Part shown: positions 1 through 10,179 of the stretch, one piece after another | Layout: each line of letters starts with the position of its first letter | Numbering within the stretch: position 1 is the first letter of the stretch | Origin: Pseudozyma flocculosa PF-1 | Lineage: Eukaryota > Basidiomycota > Ustilaginomycetes > Ustilaginales > Ustilaginaceae | Length of the DNA: 64,000 nt | Reading direction: 5' to 3' | Assembly: GCF_000417875.1 (NCBI RefSeq) | Contig: NW_006920884.1 | Location: forward strand, 101,540 to 165,539 | Program-made: the position numbers and the translations under genes | Notes under the pieces: model-generated | Told to the model about the DNA's origin: nothing | What the model saw: the letters and a program-made list of their open reading frames with translations, nothing else | Database searches by the model: none

Positions 1-502
1 GTCTCTAGCTGCTGCCTGCATCGCTGGCGATGCTGACGCTTGCGCTGCGAGGGGAAGAACAGATGAACGCATGCAGCCGACGTACTACGTACTACATACG
101 AGCCTCGGCGCCCGTCGTCGTCGTCGTGTGGACTCGCCAGTCGCCATCGTCAAGAGACCTGCTCGGAGGCGGCTGGCGGCGAGTGCGTGCGTGCGTGCCA
201 AGTCGGGAGACAGAGAGAAGGAGAGGGCGATGTCCAGGAATTCGCGAGACGGGGTGGAACGACATGGAACGGGATGAGATGACATGAGAGGAGATGAGAT
301 GAGGGGAGGAGATGAGATCGAGACGATGCAGAGGTGGGCCGGCCGAGGGACGTGCGCGGAAACGGAGATGCTGCGGGCGGGCGGTGGAGTGGGATTCAGA
401 GCTTGGAAGGCAAGGACCTGAGTGTTTGCCGACGAGGGAACAGAGCGGGTAGGGACGATGCTAGAGACGCAGAGAGAGAGAGNNNNNNNNNNNNNNNNNN
501 NN

Positions 503-559
<57 letters not shown>

Positions 560-616
560 AGACCGTGCGGTGGAAAAAGGACGCTCGGGAGCAGCGGGCG
601 AGGTCCGACGACGCTC
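1..616. other. Left-edge intergenic region with assembly gap
   Basis: This is the sequence 3' of the mechanosensitive-channel gene. It contains several ACGTAC/TACGTA motifs around positions 82-100, a GAGATGAG-rich stretch around 280-330, and a GA microsatellite interrupted by a run of N. I see no convincing coding region. Open frames here are antisense shadows or low-complexity translations. Confidence 0.6.
471..556. repeat. (GA)n microsatellite with 20-N gap
   Basis: Perfect AG dinucleotides flank a run of 20 N at 483-502. The N run probably marks an assembly gap inside the microsatellite, so the true repeat length is unknown. It lies just downstream of the channel gene's stop codon. Confidence 0.95.
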
Positions 617-3163
617 TCAGACGCGCGACATGGCGGGCGTGCGGCGGGCGCTGCCCAGCCTAAAGGGCGCCGGCCCGCTGCGCGGCTCAAACGCAATGGG
701 CTGGGGCGGCAGCTCGTAGCGGATGCCGAGCTCCTCGCACGTCGTCTTGAGGAAGCGCATCATCTTGGTCCGCCTCGCCCAGCGCGCGCCCCAGTCCTGC
801 CAGTTGCCCTTGTGCTCAAAGGCGACAACGAGCTCGACGGCATTCTGCTGCGAGATCTCGTTAAAGTTGAGGTCGAGCGGCCCGCCAAACTCGCGGTCGT
901 TTTCCTTTGTCCACGCGCGCAGCCGCGTCCGCAGCGTGTCGAGCGTCTGCAGCGACGTGTCAAAGGCGCACTGGATCTTGAGCACTTCCCACTGGGCGCC
1001 CGAGCGGCGCGAGTTGTAGATGTACTTGGACGACGCCAGCAGCGCGTTGGGCGCGATGATCTCCTGGTTGGTCGTGGTGCGGAAGACGGTCGAGAGGAGG
1101 CCAAACTCCTTGACAAACATCCACTCGTCGTCGATGCACACCAGGTCGCCGACGTCGTAGGGGTGGGTGGCAAAGATGAAGATCATGCTCTCAAAGATGT
1201 TCTTGGCCGAGTTGCCAAAGACAAACGAGAAGCCGACGACAAAGGTCGACAGCGGCACGATGTTGTCGACGGTCGAGTCGCCGTTGAAGATGAGGAGCCA
1301 GATGAAGACGACGATGATGAAGCCGATAAACATGAGGACGTTGTCGAGCTTGGAGATGGCGCTGCTCATGTCCTTGAGGCTGGTGCTCAGCGCCTTGCGC
1401 TCGCGGTAGATGCGCTGCACCGCCTCGCGCATCTCCTCCTTGCTGATGTCGCCATTCTTGTCGGCGTCGAACAGCGCAAACGCCTCGCGCGCCTCTTCCT
1501 CGGTCTTGAAGTAGGGGATAAAGTCCTCGGCGACCAGCGTCGACTTGTGGTCCGACAGGTTGGTGAAGAGGAGCTTGGCCAGCTTGCGCGCCGAGCGCTG
1601 CGAGCCGTACGAGGGGCCCTTGTACAGCTTGCCGCCCTTCATCGTGGCGTTGGCGATGGCGTCCGAGATCTGGGTGCCAAAGTTGGCCTTGCGCTCGCGC
1701 CTGCGCTTCTCGTGGTCCGTCAGCGGCGAGCCGTCGGCCGTATTGGCGCCGTTGCTGGCCAGGTGCGACGACGGGTGGCGGTGGTGGTGGTGGTGGTGCG
1801 AGTGGTGTTGGCTCTTCTCGTGGCCGTCGACGCCATCGTCGGCCTGGTTGGCCGGCGCAAAGTATCCGCCCAGGTTGTCGCGCGACGCCTTGCGGCTGTG
1901 CGGGCCGCCGCTCGGCATGCCGGCGGGCGTGCCCGGCCTGGAACGCATGTTGAAGGTGCTCTGCCACGCCGACGCCGTGGCGCGCTTGTTGGGGCGCGAC
2001 TGGAGGTACTTTGACTCGTGGAGCTTGTCGAGCGCCCGCAGCGCCATCTGGTTGCTCACCAGCCGGTCCTTGACCGCCGTCTTGTGGAAGCCGATGGCGA
2101 TGATCTGCAGGCCCAGCTTCTCGGCCAGCAGGATGATGGTGGAAGCGAACAGGGCGCGGAGGACGAGGAAGACGTACTTGAAGTAGGGCGGGCGGTCGGA
2201 GCCGTTGAACTCGATGGCAACGACGCCGCCGAGGCTGATCCAGGCCCAGGCGACGCAGAGGACGAGCTTGAGGTAGAGGGTGGTGGCCATGAACGCCTCG
2301 ATGTACGTCTTGGACACCTCGGGCGCCTTGCCGTAGACGGCGATGACGATGCGCATCAGCAGCGCGGGGACCCAGTCGATGACGAGGAAGGTGCCACACG
2401 CCGCGGCCCAGATGATGGCGAGCCAGATGCTCCACACCTCGACCTGTCCGCGCGCCGGGTTTCCCTTGTAGGTGGTGAGCATGACGATGAAGGGGGTCAG
2501 GAGGATGGCGGTGCCGATGAGGCCGATGAGGAAGAGGCGGACGGGGCGGGCGAGGCGCAGGCAGGCGAGATAGAGCTTGCGGCCGCGGCGGGCGCGCACA
2601 ATCTTGCCCGAACTGTCGCCCTTGTCGCGCTCCTCGTCCTCGTCGCTCGAAGTGTCCCAGTCAAAGTCGTCGGAGTCGTCGGCGGTGCTGGCAATGGAGC
2701 TGGCCCGGCTGTGGCCGCCGTAGTTGTCGCGCTGGGAGAAGGGGGCCTGCGGGGGCTGGAAGGCATCGCCGCGGGTGCCCTCGCTGAAGTGCAGGCCGGA
2801 CTTTTCATCGCGGCTGCGGTCGACGACGGTGTCGTACTGGCCCCAGCCAGACTGCTGCTGCTGGTGCTGCTGGTGCTGCGAGGAACCGCTGCCGCTGGCG
2901 CTCGACGTGTCGGCAGGGTTGTGTTGCTGCGAGTGGGCCGTGTCGACGTAGGCGGCCTGGTTGCCCGGGTCGAGGCCGGCGAAGTAGTGGTCGTCGTTGA
3001 AGTCGTGGGCGTGGACGTGGTGGGGAGGCGGGGGGCCGCCGAGCGACGAGGCCTGGCTGGCGTTGCGTTCGCGGTCGAGGGGCACGTGGCGCGAGGGCGA
3101 GAGGCTGTCGAGCGGGATCTCTGCCGGGTCGCCGTCCTTGGCGCGGTAGGGGAGCGAGGTCAT
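617..3163 (-). CDS. MscS-family mechanosensitive ion channel with EF-hand
   Basis: Single-exon gene of 848 residues. The first 190 residues are disordered and rich in S, D, H and Q. Several hydrophobic segments follow (about 215-240, 245-275, 295-325, 330-365), then a poly-His stretch near residue 470. A canonical EF-hand loop (DADKNGDISKEE) lies near residue 565. After it come a further transmembrane pair and the MscS pore/beta domain (FVFGNSAKNIFESMIF; HPYDVGDLV). This order (TM, EF-hand, MscS) is that of fungal Msy1/Msy2-type channels, which sit in the ER or cortical ER and control calcium during hypo-osmotic shock. That role is family knowledge, not something shown here. The start is the first Met of the open frame and is followed by a plausible cytosolic N-terminus. 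The gene ends 60 bp from the GA microsatellite. Confidence 0.93.
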   Translation of the reverse strand: MTSLPYRAKDGDPAEIPLDSLSPSRHVPLDRERNASQASSLGGPPPPHHVHAHDFNDDHYFAGLDPGNQAAYVDTAHSQQHNPADTSSASGSGSSQHQQHQQQQSGWGQYDTVVDRSRDEKSGLHFSEGTRGDAFQPPQAPFSQRDNYGGHSRASSIASTADDSDDFDWDTSSDEDEERDKGDSSGKIVRARRGRKLYLACLRLARPVRLFLIGLIGTAILLTPFIVMLTTYKGNPARGQVEVWSIWLAIIWAAACGTFLVIDWVPALLMRIVIAVYGKAPEVSKTYIEAFMATTLYLKLVLCVAWAWISLGGVVAIEFNGSDRPPYFKYVFLVLRALFASTIILLAEKLGLQIIAIGFHKTAVKDRLVSNQMALRALDKLHESKYLQSRPNKRATASAWQSTFNMRSRPGTPAGMPSGGPHSRKASRDNLGGYFAPANQADDGVDGHEKSQHHSHHHHHHRHPSSHLASNGANTADGSPLTDHEKRRRERKANFGTQISDAIANATMKGGKLYKGPSYGSQRSARKLAKLLFTNLSDHKSTLVAEDFIPYFKTEEEAREAFALFDADKNGDISKEEMREAVQRIYRERKALSTSLKDMSSAISKLDNVLMFIGFIIVVFIWLLIFNGDSTVDNIVPLSTFVVGFSFVFGNSAKNIFESMIFIFATHPYDVGDLVCIDDEWMFVKEFGLLSTVFRTTTNQEIIAPNALLASSKYIYNSRRSGAQWEVLKIQCAFDTSLQTLDTLRTRLRAWTKENDREFGGPLDLNFNEISQQNAVELVVAFEHKGNWQDWGARWARRTKMMRFLKTTCEELGIRYELPPQPIAFEPRSGPAPFRLGSARRTPAMSRV

Positions 3164-4731
3164 GGTGGCGGGTCAAGAGGCGGAGCCAGAACAGCGTTGT
3201 CTAGGAGGTTGGCGGGGCCGAGGGTGCGATGCGAATGCGATGCGACAGGTGCGATAGCAGCGGAGCGGGGCGAAATGGGGCGCTGACGTTGATGGTGATG
3301 GTGTGGCGAGGAAAGAGCCTGCTCCTTCGATGCTCGGTGTGAGAGCCGCTGGTGCTTGTACGAGTCGTCGGGGCTGCGCGGGGACGGGAAGTAGATGCTT
3401 CTATGGCGGTGTGCGGAAGGCCACGACGATCTACGCCTGCGGAAGAAGGTGGCACGACTGGAAGGAGGCCAGGCGGAAGGGGCCGAAACGACGGAACGCG
3501 CGGGACGAAGAGGTTGCGCACTGTCGGTCGTTCAAATCGTCGTCGGTGGTGGTGGTGCTGATGGTGGTGGTGGTGGTAATGGTGGGGACGACGGAAGCGC
3601 CGAGCGCCAGTCAGGAGGCCATCAGGCCCAGGCCGTTGTCGCCCTTTGCCCCGGGCGGGACGGCGGTTGGTCGGTGGTTGCAGCCTGGGCAGCGCAGAAG
3701 CCAAGCCACCCACCAGCCACCGCCCACCGCCCACCGCTGCAGGCCCCCAAACAGGCGGGCAGGCGGGCGGTGGCAATTCAAATTTCGCCCTAACCTGTGG
3801 CCTGCCAGGCTCCTGCCTCTGCCGAGTTTTTTCCAATTGAGCACCGAGAGCATGCGTGCGTCCGGCCGCGAAAATCATGCATGGCTCGACCGCCGACCGA
3901 CCGTCATCTCGTCCGGGCGTAGCCTGGCCTGGCCTGGCCTGGCTGGGCCTCGTTTGGCGCCCATGAAAAATCGACGATGCTGGAAAAATCGAGGGGCCAA
4001 CCCTCCGGTCGGTACAGCGTGACGGCTGGGTGCGTGTGACGAGGCGATGCACGCCAGGATGCACGTCAGCTCACCGGGCGTCAAAGCGGCGCGGGCGGGG
4101 TAGGCAAGGCGAGGCAGGCCAAGCCAAGCGAGGCGATCCATGCGGTCCCTCGCCCGCCCCCTTCGGCCCCTCAGCCCCCCCATTTCGCAGTCGGCCTCCA
4201 GCCGAATCCTCTTGACTCTTCGCAGCAGGCTGATCACCACCACCACTTCACCGCCGTCGTCGCCGCCATACCAACGACGAGCGACGAATCGACCATGGTC
4301 TTGGTGGGACGAACCGAAGTGCACGCTGCGCCGCCCGGGCACAGGGGCAGCTGCAATAACGACCTCACCTCGCTCACCTCCGTGTGATGACGACTTGGCG
4401 CGGCTGACCGCCAAGGACCAGTGACCAAAGAAGGAACAATGAGGAGCGGAGCGCATGCAAGGTCCTTTCGCCCAACCACCGCCACCACCGGAGCCGTGCG
4501 TCCCTGGCTCACCGACCCACAGCCGGCCACATTCTGTACCTCGCACGCAACCCTCCAGCCTGGGGAGCCCTCCAGCCAGCAGGGTTCTTACGCTTCCCAC
4601 CTCTGGTCGGATGGCTCGATACGTGCGAAGGTGCGCAGAGGGTACCACAAAGGAGGGCGGGGAGTAGGATAGGTCCGATCGGATCACGACAGGCGGATAT
4701 GTATGCATGAAAAACGGAGGATGTCGAGCGG
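3164..4731. other. Intergenic region upstream of the MscS gene
   Basis: No gene recognised. The region contains the promoter of the leftward MscS gene and the 3' flank of UTP14. It holds (TGG)n runs near 3545-3585, a CCTGG pentamer array at about 3922-3942, and AT islands in otherwise GC-rich DNA (CAATTCAAATTTC near 3773 and a T-run followed by CCAATTGAG near 3828). Confidence 0.6.
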
Positions 4732-7700
4732 TTAGAACTTGCGCTCTGCAACAGACGGGCGGGTCGATCAGTCGTTCAGTCGGGTCAGGGCCAGGGAGGA
4801 GGAGGAGGAGGAGGAGGAGGAGGAGGAAGGGATGGTCAGCCTACGTCGTCCCTCTCTCCGTCCGTCCACATCGCAAGCTGGGCCCGCCAGTCTGGGCGCC
4901 CCGCCTCTGCCGCCACCACCACCGTCGACCGGATCAACTCACCGATGGGCTTGATGACCTTGCCGAGCTTCTTGGTGACGCGGGGCATGTTGAGGCGCTG
5001 GTGCTCGATGCGCGTGTTCCACTCGGGGCCGAGCGGGTTGCGCATCGCCATCTCGTACTGCGCCCGGCTGGTAAAGGGGCGCGGCAGGTCCTTGACCCGA
5101 AACGCCTCGGCCTTCTTGTCCTTCTTTTCGTTGATGACGACGTGCGCCATGCCCGCGTCGCGCCGCTGCGACGCCTCGAGCCCGGGCAGCGTCACGACGT
5201 TGCTGGCGTTGCGCTTCTTCTTGGCCTTGACCCCCTTGCCGCCCCAGCTGCCCCAGCCGGGCAGCGTCGTGTCGACCTCCTTGGGCGCCTCGGCCTCAAT
5301 CAGCGCTGCCTTCTCCGCCGTAAACGCCGTCTGCACGTCGTCGCCCGCAAACGCCTGCGACACCAGGTCGCGCTGCTGGAACGCCGACGGGTTGCGCGAA
5401 GACGGGTTGATGGGCCGGGGCTCGTCGACCGAGCCGCGGTCGTCGTCGTCGTCGTCGTCGTCGTTGCCCTGGTCGAGCCGCACAGAGAGGTCGATGTCCA
5501 CCTCCTCGTCCTCGCGCCGCGCCTCGGTCGCCTCCCAGCCCCGCGCCCGGTCCTTGCGCATCCGCGACGCCGCCTTGGCCTCGGAGTTGCTCCCCTTGCC
5601 AACCAGGATGGCATTCTTCTTGGACGACACCGCGCCGCTCCCGCTCTTGCCGTCCGCAGCCAGCCAGGGGTTGGCGGCGTCCGGCGTCGAGTCGCTGGCG
5701 AACGGGTTGATCGAGGCCGCCGTAGCGGCCGACGAGGCGGCGCCGTTGGAGATGCCCGGACCACGACCACCCTTCCGGCCGGACGGCGGCGCCGACGCCT
5801 TGGTCGCCTCTCCGCCAATCTCGACGAGAGCGGCGGCATCGCCTGACTTGTTGGCCTTCTTCTTCTTCTTGCCGTCGGATGCACCGGCAGCCGTCTCGTC
5901 GACCACCTCGCTCGGCCCGGCGGTGGGTGCAGCCGTCTGGATCTGCCCGGTGCCGTACATGGCCCTGCCTCGGTTGCCGCCGACCAACGTGGCGGCGGCT
6001 TTGCCGTTGCCGCCGGGCCCTTGGCCATCGCCGTCGCTACCCTCGCCTTCGACGTCGCTGCCGCCGACGAGGCCGGCCATCTCCTCCTTGAAGTCGTCGA
6101 CCATGCCGCGGACGTTCTTGGCCTGGCGCTCGCGGGCGTCCTTCATAAACTTCATGTTGTAGACGCCCTTCTTTCCGCCCGCCCTCTCGAGCTCGGCCTC
6201 GTCGCGCTCGCGCCTCGCCTCTTCCTTGGCCTCGAGCGTGGCCAGCTCGTCAAATGCCTTGGCCTGGATCGCATGGTCGTCGTCGCCTTCGTCGTAGTCG
6301 TCGTCGTCGTCGTAGTCGGACGCGTCGCTGTTGCGCTCGTCGTCGGACCCCCTGGCCTGGATGCGCCTGCGCAGCTGCTCGCCGCGGCGCAGCTGGTCCT
6401 CGATGGCATCGCGGGCCTCCTTGCCCTCGGCGCCGTGCCGGTTGCCGAGGACGTGCTTGGCCCACTTGCTCGTGTTCTTGTGCTTGAGCGTGGCGCGCTC
6501 CATGGCCCGGTCGCGCTCGGCGCGCAGGCGCTCCTCGTTCTCGCCCTCGGAGTCCTCGAGGTCGAGCTGCTCGCCGTTGGGGCCCATGCCGAGCTCGCGC
6601 ATCTTGGCCTGGAGGCGCTCGCGCTCCTTGCGGTGCACCTTGCGGTAGGCCTTGGACTTGATCTTCTTGACGCGCTTGGCCTTCTGCTCGGCGCGGAACA
6701 TGAGGTCGCGCATGCGCCGCAGCTCGGCCCGGCGCGCCTTGATCTCCTCGGGGTCGAGGCGGTTCATGGCGAGGTCCTCCTGCTCGGCGAGCTGCTTCTC
6801 GGTCATGCCGCCCATCTCGAGCATGCCGGCAATCTCGGACTCGAGCTCGTTGGCCGGCTGGAAGCTGGCCACCAGCCCCGCCGTCGAGGGCCGCGTCGTC
6901 TGGGGCTTCTGCAGCGGAAACGAGAGGTGGTCGGCCTCGCGAATCTGCTTGATGGTGGGCGCCCAGCCCTGCACCTCGTCCTTGGTGACGCTGTAGGCCG
7001 CCTGCCGGTCCAGCTTGTCCTGCAGCACGGCAGGCAGGGGCGCGGTGAGTGCGCCTCCGCCGCGCTGCGAGGCCACCTGGGCCTTGCGCTGCTGCGACTT
7101 GGGCACCTCGAGCGCCTTTGTGCTCTTGCGGACGTTGGCAAAGTCGACCTGGCCGCTGAGCGGGTCGAGGAAGTCCTCGAGGCGCAGCGCAGCGCCGCCC
7201 GACGAGCCGGTGGTGGCAAACTCGCCCTCGGGTACGGCCTCGGTGCGCTCGCTGAGCACCCTGCGTGACCGCTTGGCCGCGGGGGCGTCGTGGTCGTCGC
7301 CGCCGCTGCCCTCTTCGTCGTCGGAGCCCGCCGCCCCTCGCTTGGCGCCGCTGGACTGGACGGCGAGCGCATTAATGTGCCTCCGAAGCTTGTCATCCGC
7401 CTCTTCGTCGTCGTCGTCGTCGTCCATGGACTCGTCGTCGCCGTCGCTGCCATGGTCTTTGCCATCGTCGTCGGAGCCAGACTCGAGCATGCGGCTGAGG
7501 TCCATCATGTCGCCGTCGTCCTCGTCCTCTTCCTCTTCCTCCTCGTCTTCCTCCTCTCCCGACTCGGCATCCCTGCTGGATCTGGATGCGCGCTTCTTGG
7601 AGGGAGCTTTGGACCTTTTGCGCTCGTCGCTCTGGAACTTGAAGTCGCCGTACTTTTCCTCGTCGCTCTCGCCGAAGGCCTCGTCGCTGTCGATCTCCTC

Positions 7701-8204
7701 GTCCTCGCCCTCGATGCCAGCGTTGAGCTCGTCGTCCGAGTCAAAGACCTTTGGACCGATGGGACCCCGGCCGGCGTCGGAGTCGCTATCGAGCTCCTCG
7801 TCGTCGTCGTCATCGTCGTCGCCACCACCCTCGCCGGCGTCGTCGGCTCTCCGCTTGCCCTTTGAGCGGGAGGTCTGCGGGATGTCGTCGTCGTCCTGGC
7901 CGTCGAGGCCGGCCATGGCCCTGCGTGCGATCCGGGCGCCCTTGTCCTTCTTCTTTTTGGCGCTGCCCGATGCGCTGCCGGAGGCGGTGGCGGCGACTGC
8001 GTAGTCGTAGACGTCTGCGATGTCGGTGGGACCCTTTGCGGCTGCTGCCGCTGCGCTCCTGTCGCGGCGCTTGGTGGCCTGTGCGGTGTTGAAGGCGGCG
8101 TCGTTGTTGCTGCTGCCGCGCTTCTTGGACGACGAGGAGGCGGTGGCGGGATTGGCGCCCGTCTTTCGGCCGCCTGCGCCGCTGCGTCCGCTGGAGCGAG
8201 CCAT
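4732..8204 (-). CDS. UTP14: U3 snoRNP / SSU processome protein Utp14
   Basis: Essential nucleolar factor for 18S rRNA maturation; in the family it activates the DEAH helicase Dhr1. The N-terminal third has long D/E-rich acidic tracts. A conserved basic core follows (RRMRDLMFRAEQKAKRVKKIKSK, HRKERERLQAKMRELG), then the C-terminal motif WGSWGGKG and the block RVTKKLGKVIKPI, all typical of Utp14. I start at the Met of MARSSGRSG (8204), because the longer frame begins with promoter-like sequence. The large exon reads to 4943 and meets a GTGAGT donor at 4942. The best acceptor is at 4746, behind a CTGAC branch site and pyrimidine tract, giving join(4732..4745, 4943..8204) and 1,091 residues ending KPIERKF. 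Reading through the donor would instead append an unrelated 34-residue tail ending at 4836. The 14-nt last exon is inferred from splice signals. Confidence 0.93.
4795..4829. repeat. (AGG)n trinucleotide repeat inside the UTP14 intron
   Basis: About eleven AGG/GGA units on the plus strand. On the coding strand they read (CCT)n, between a CTGAC and the final pyrimidine tract of the last UTP14 intron, so the repeat may act as part of the polypyrimidine signal. Confidence 0.85.
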
Positions 8205-8663
8205 GCTGTGATGCCGGGACGAGGTCGGGAGGTGGAGCAGGAGCAGAGCGAGTGAGCGAGTGAGCGACCGGGGGATGGGCTCGATGGCGGTGTATGGTGG
8301 CGAGCAGAGAGCAGAGGCCGAGGCCATTGGAGCAAGCAAGCAAGCAAGCAAGCAAGGCCGACACCCAGCCAGGCCCAGGCCAGCCAGCCAGCCGCTCTGG
8401 CCTGCAGCCCCTCCCTCTCTGACTTTTTTTTTTCCTTTCTTCGCAGCCGGCAAATTTTCAATTGAAAGCCAGGGTGTGAGGCATTAGCAGCGGCGCGGCC
8501 CACCTGCAGGGTTCAGAATACAAGCCAGCCGCACCAACGGCACTTGAATTTCAGGGCTGCGAGATTTTTTAGAGCGGGCCCACCTTGCTTGGTGGCCCCA
8601 CGGCCCCACGCAATTTTTTTGGAAGCTGCGAAGAAGTGTGGAAGCCGTGCCGTGGGCCGTCAG

Positions 8664-8717
<54 letters not shown>

Positions 8718-8952
8718 CTGTTGCCGCCTTCTTGACCGCCGCCGCCGACGACGACGACCATTCTACCATCACCACCTCGCAGACCGTGCCGCACTCGTCC
8801 AGCCTAATAATCGGTACCACCGTCAGCAGCCGCTACCACTCGACCACCGCCAGCAGCAGCACCACCACCACCACCACCACATCTTGCACCACCCCCCCTT
8901 AACCCGGACCTCGTCGTCCTCGACACCTCTCCTCGCCTTCGCTTCGCCCAAG
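8205..8952. promoter_or_regulatory. Divergent UTP14-NIP7 promoter with RRPE-like AT islands
   Basis: The 748 bp between two divergent start codons of ribosome-biogenesis genes. An AT island at 8451-8468 reads CAAATTTTCAATTGAAAG. Its first ten bases match the reverse complement of the yeast rRNA-processing element TGAAAATTTT at 9 of 10 positions. More T-rich islands lie near 8565 and 8611. (AAGC)n repeats near 8333-8355 and a CTCCTG hexamer array at 8665-8716 also lie here; the latter is probably in the NIP7 5' UTR. Confidence 0.55.
8665..8716. repeat. (CTCCTG)n hexanucleotide array
   Basis: Eight perfect CTCCTG units plus a partial one, about 240 bp upstream of the NIP7 start codon. A (CCA)n run follows near 8858-8880. 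Confidence 0.95.
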
Positions 8953-9648
8953 ATGCGGCCGCTGACCGAGGAAGAGACCAAGACGGTGTTTGAGAAGCTG
9001 GCCAACTACATCGGCAAGAACCTGGTGCACCTCATCGACCGGCCCGACGACCCGCACGTGCTGCGCCTGCACCGCGACAAGGTCTACTACGTCTCCGAGG
9101 CCAACATGCGCCTCGCCATCTCGATTGCGCGCCCCAACCTCGTCTCGCTCGGAACCTGCCTCGGCAAGTTTAGCAAGACGGCCAAGTTCAGGCTGCACAT
9201 CACCGCCCTCGACCTCGTCGCCCAGTACGCCAGGTACAAGGTGTGGATCAAGCCCAACGGCGAACTCCCCTTTCTCTACGGAAACCACGTCGTCAAGGCC
9301 CACCTGGGCAGGATCACCGACGATACACCCGAACATGCCGGTGTCGTTGTGCTCAGCATGAGCGGAAATCCCCTTGTGAGTCCTCGTCTCCTCCTGCCCC
9401 TCTCTTCCTGCGGCCTGCCACCTCCCTCCCCCGCAGTGCTCTGACTCCCTCCCCCCCCCCCGCCTCTCTCTCCCCGCGCCCTCCCCGCTCTCTCTCTCTC
9501 CCTCCTTCTCGATCCTCCTCCCTCGCAGGGCTTCGGCGTGACGGCAAGATCAACAGTCGACACGCGCAAACTCGACCCGACCTCGATCATCGTCTTCCAC
9601 CAGGCAGACGTGGGCGAGTACCTCCGCGACGAAGATACCCTCTTCTAG
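8953..9648 (+). CDS. NIP7: 60S ribosome biogenesis factor Nip7
   Basis: Two exons, join(8953..9375, 9529..9648), 180 residues, the usual size for Nip7. The start MRPLTEEET, the segment [20 protein letters not shown], and the C-terminal PUA-like part ([26 protein letters not shown]) are diagnostic. Nip7 binds pre-60S particles and 27S pre-rRNA processing factors in the nucleolus. The intron (9376-9528) has a GTGAGT donor, a CTGAC branch site and CAG acceptor, and contains a C homopolymer. The gene diverges from UTP14, so the two pre-rRNA processing genes probably share promoter elements. Confidence 0.97.
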
Positions 9649-10179
9649 GGCGCGCGCGCCCCCCTTCTCCCCCTCCTTCCGGCTCCCCCCTTCTTCGTCC
9701 CTCGACGCTGCCCGCTGCAAAATGTAACATTACTCTCCCATTCCAGCCCATCCCATTACCGTCAAGACCAGCTCGTTCGGCAACCACACACCCCTTTCTC
9801 TTCGCACCGGACCCTCGGACCGACCCCTCGTCGAGTCTAGCGGAACATCACGCCAGACTCTCCCTTCCGAGCTACAGCGGGATGATTGACATGTGACCTG
9901 AAGAGGATGCGCGGATGGGAGGTACAGGACCGAGGGTAAGAGGGGCGGGAAAGACTAGCGTGATACGAGGAACATGATGACGATAGCGAAGGCGACGACG
10001 GGAGAGGAGAGAGCGGCCGGAATAGACAGACAGACAGGAGACGTACACACGGACAGACGGACAAAGGCCAGGACAATACTGTCGAAGACCACGACGCACG
10101 ATGGCACCACCCCCTGCCATCTACGTCCTCGAAACCCACCCCCGCCACCACCGCCACCGCGATGGCAGCCACGATCGAC
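9649..10179. other. Convergent NIP7-ATG1 intergenic region
   Basis: The 3' flanks of two converging genes. Nothing beyond C-rich stretches and small purine-rich repeats is seen. Open frames here are shadows of the ATG1 end. Confidence 0.6.

Noticed and set aside
422..2014. 530-residue plus-strand open frame across the MscS gene
   Set aside because: It is the in-register antisense of the channel coding region and has no recognisable domain; high GC makes such antisense frames common here.
6021..7268. 415-residue plus-strand frame rich in Leu/Ala/Val
   Set aside because: Antisense shadow of UTP14.
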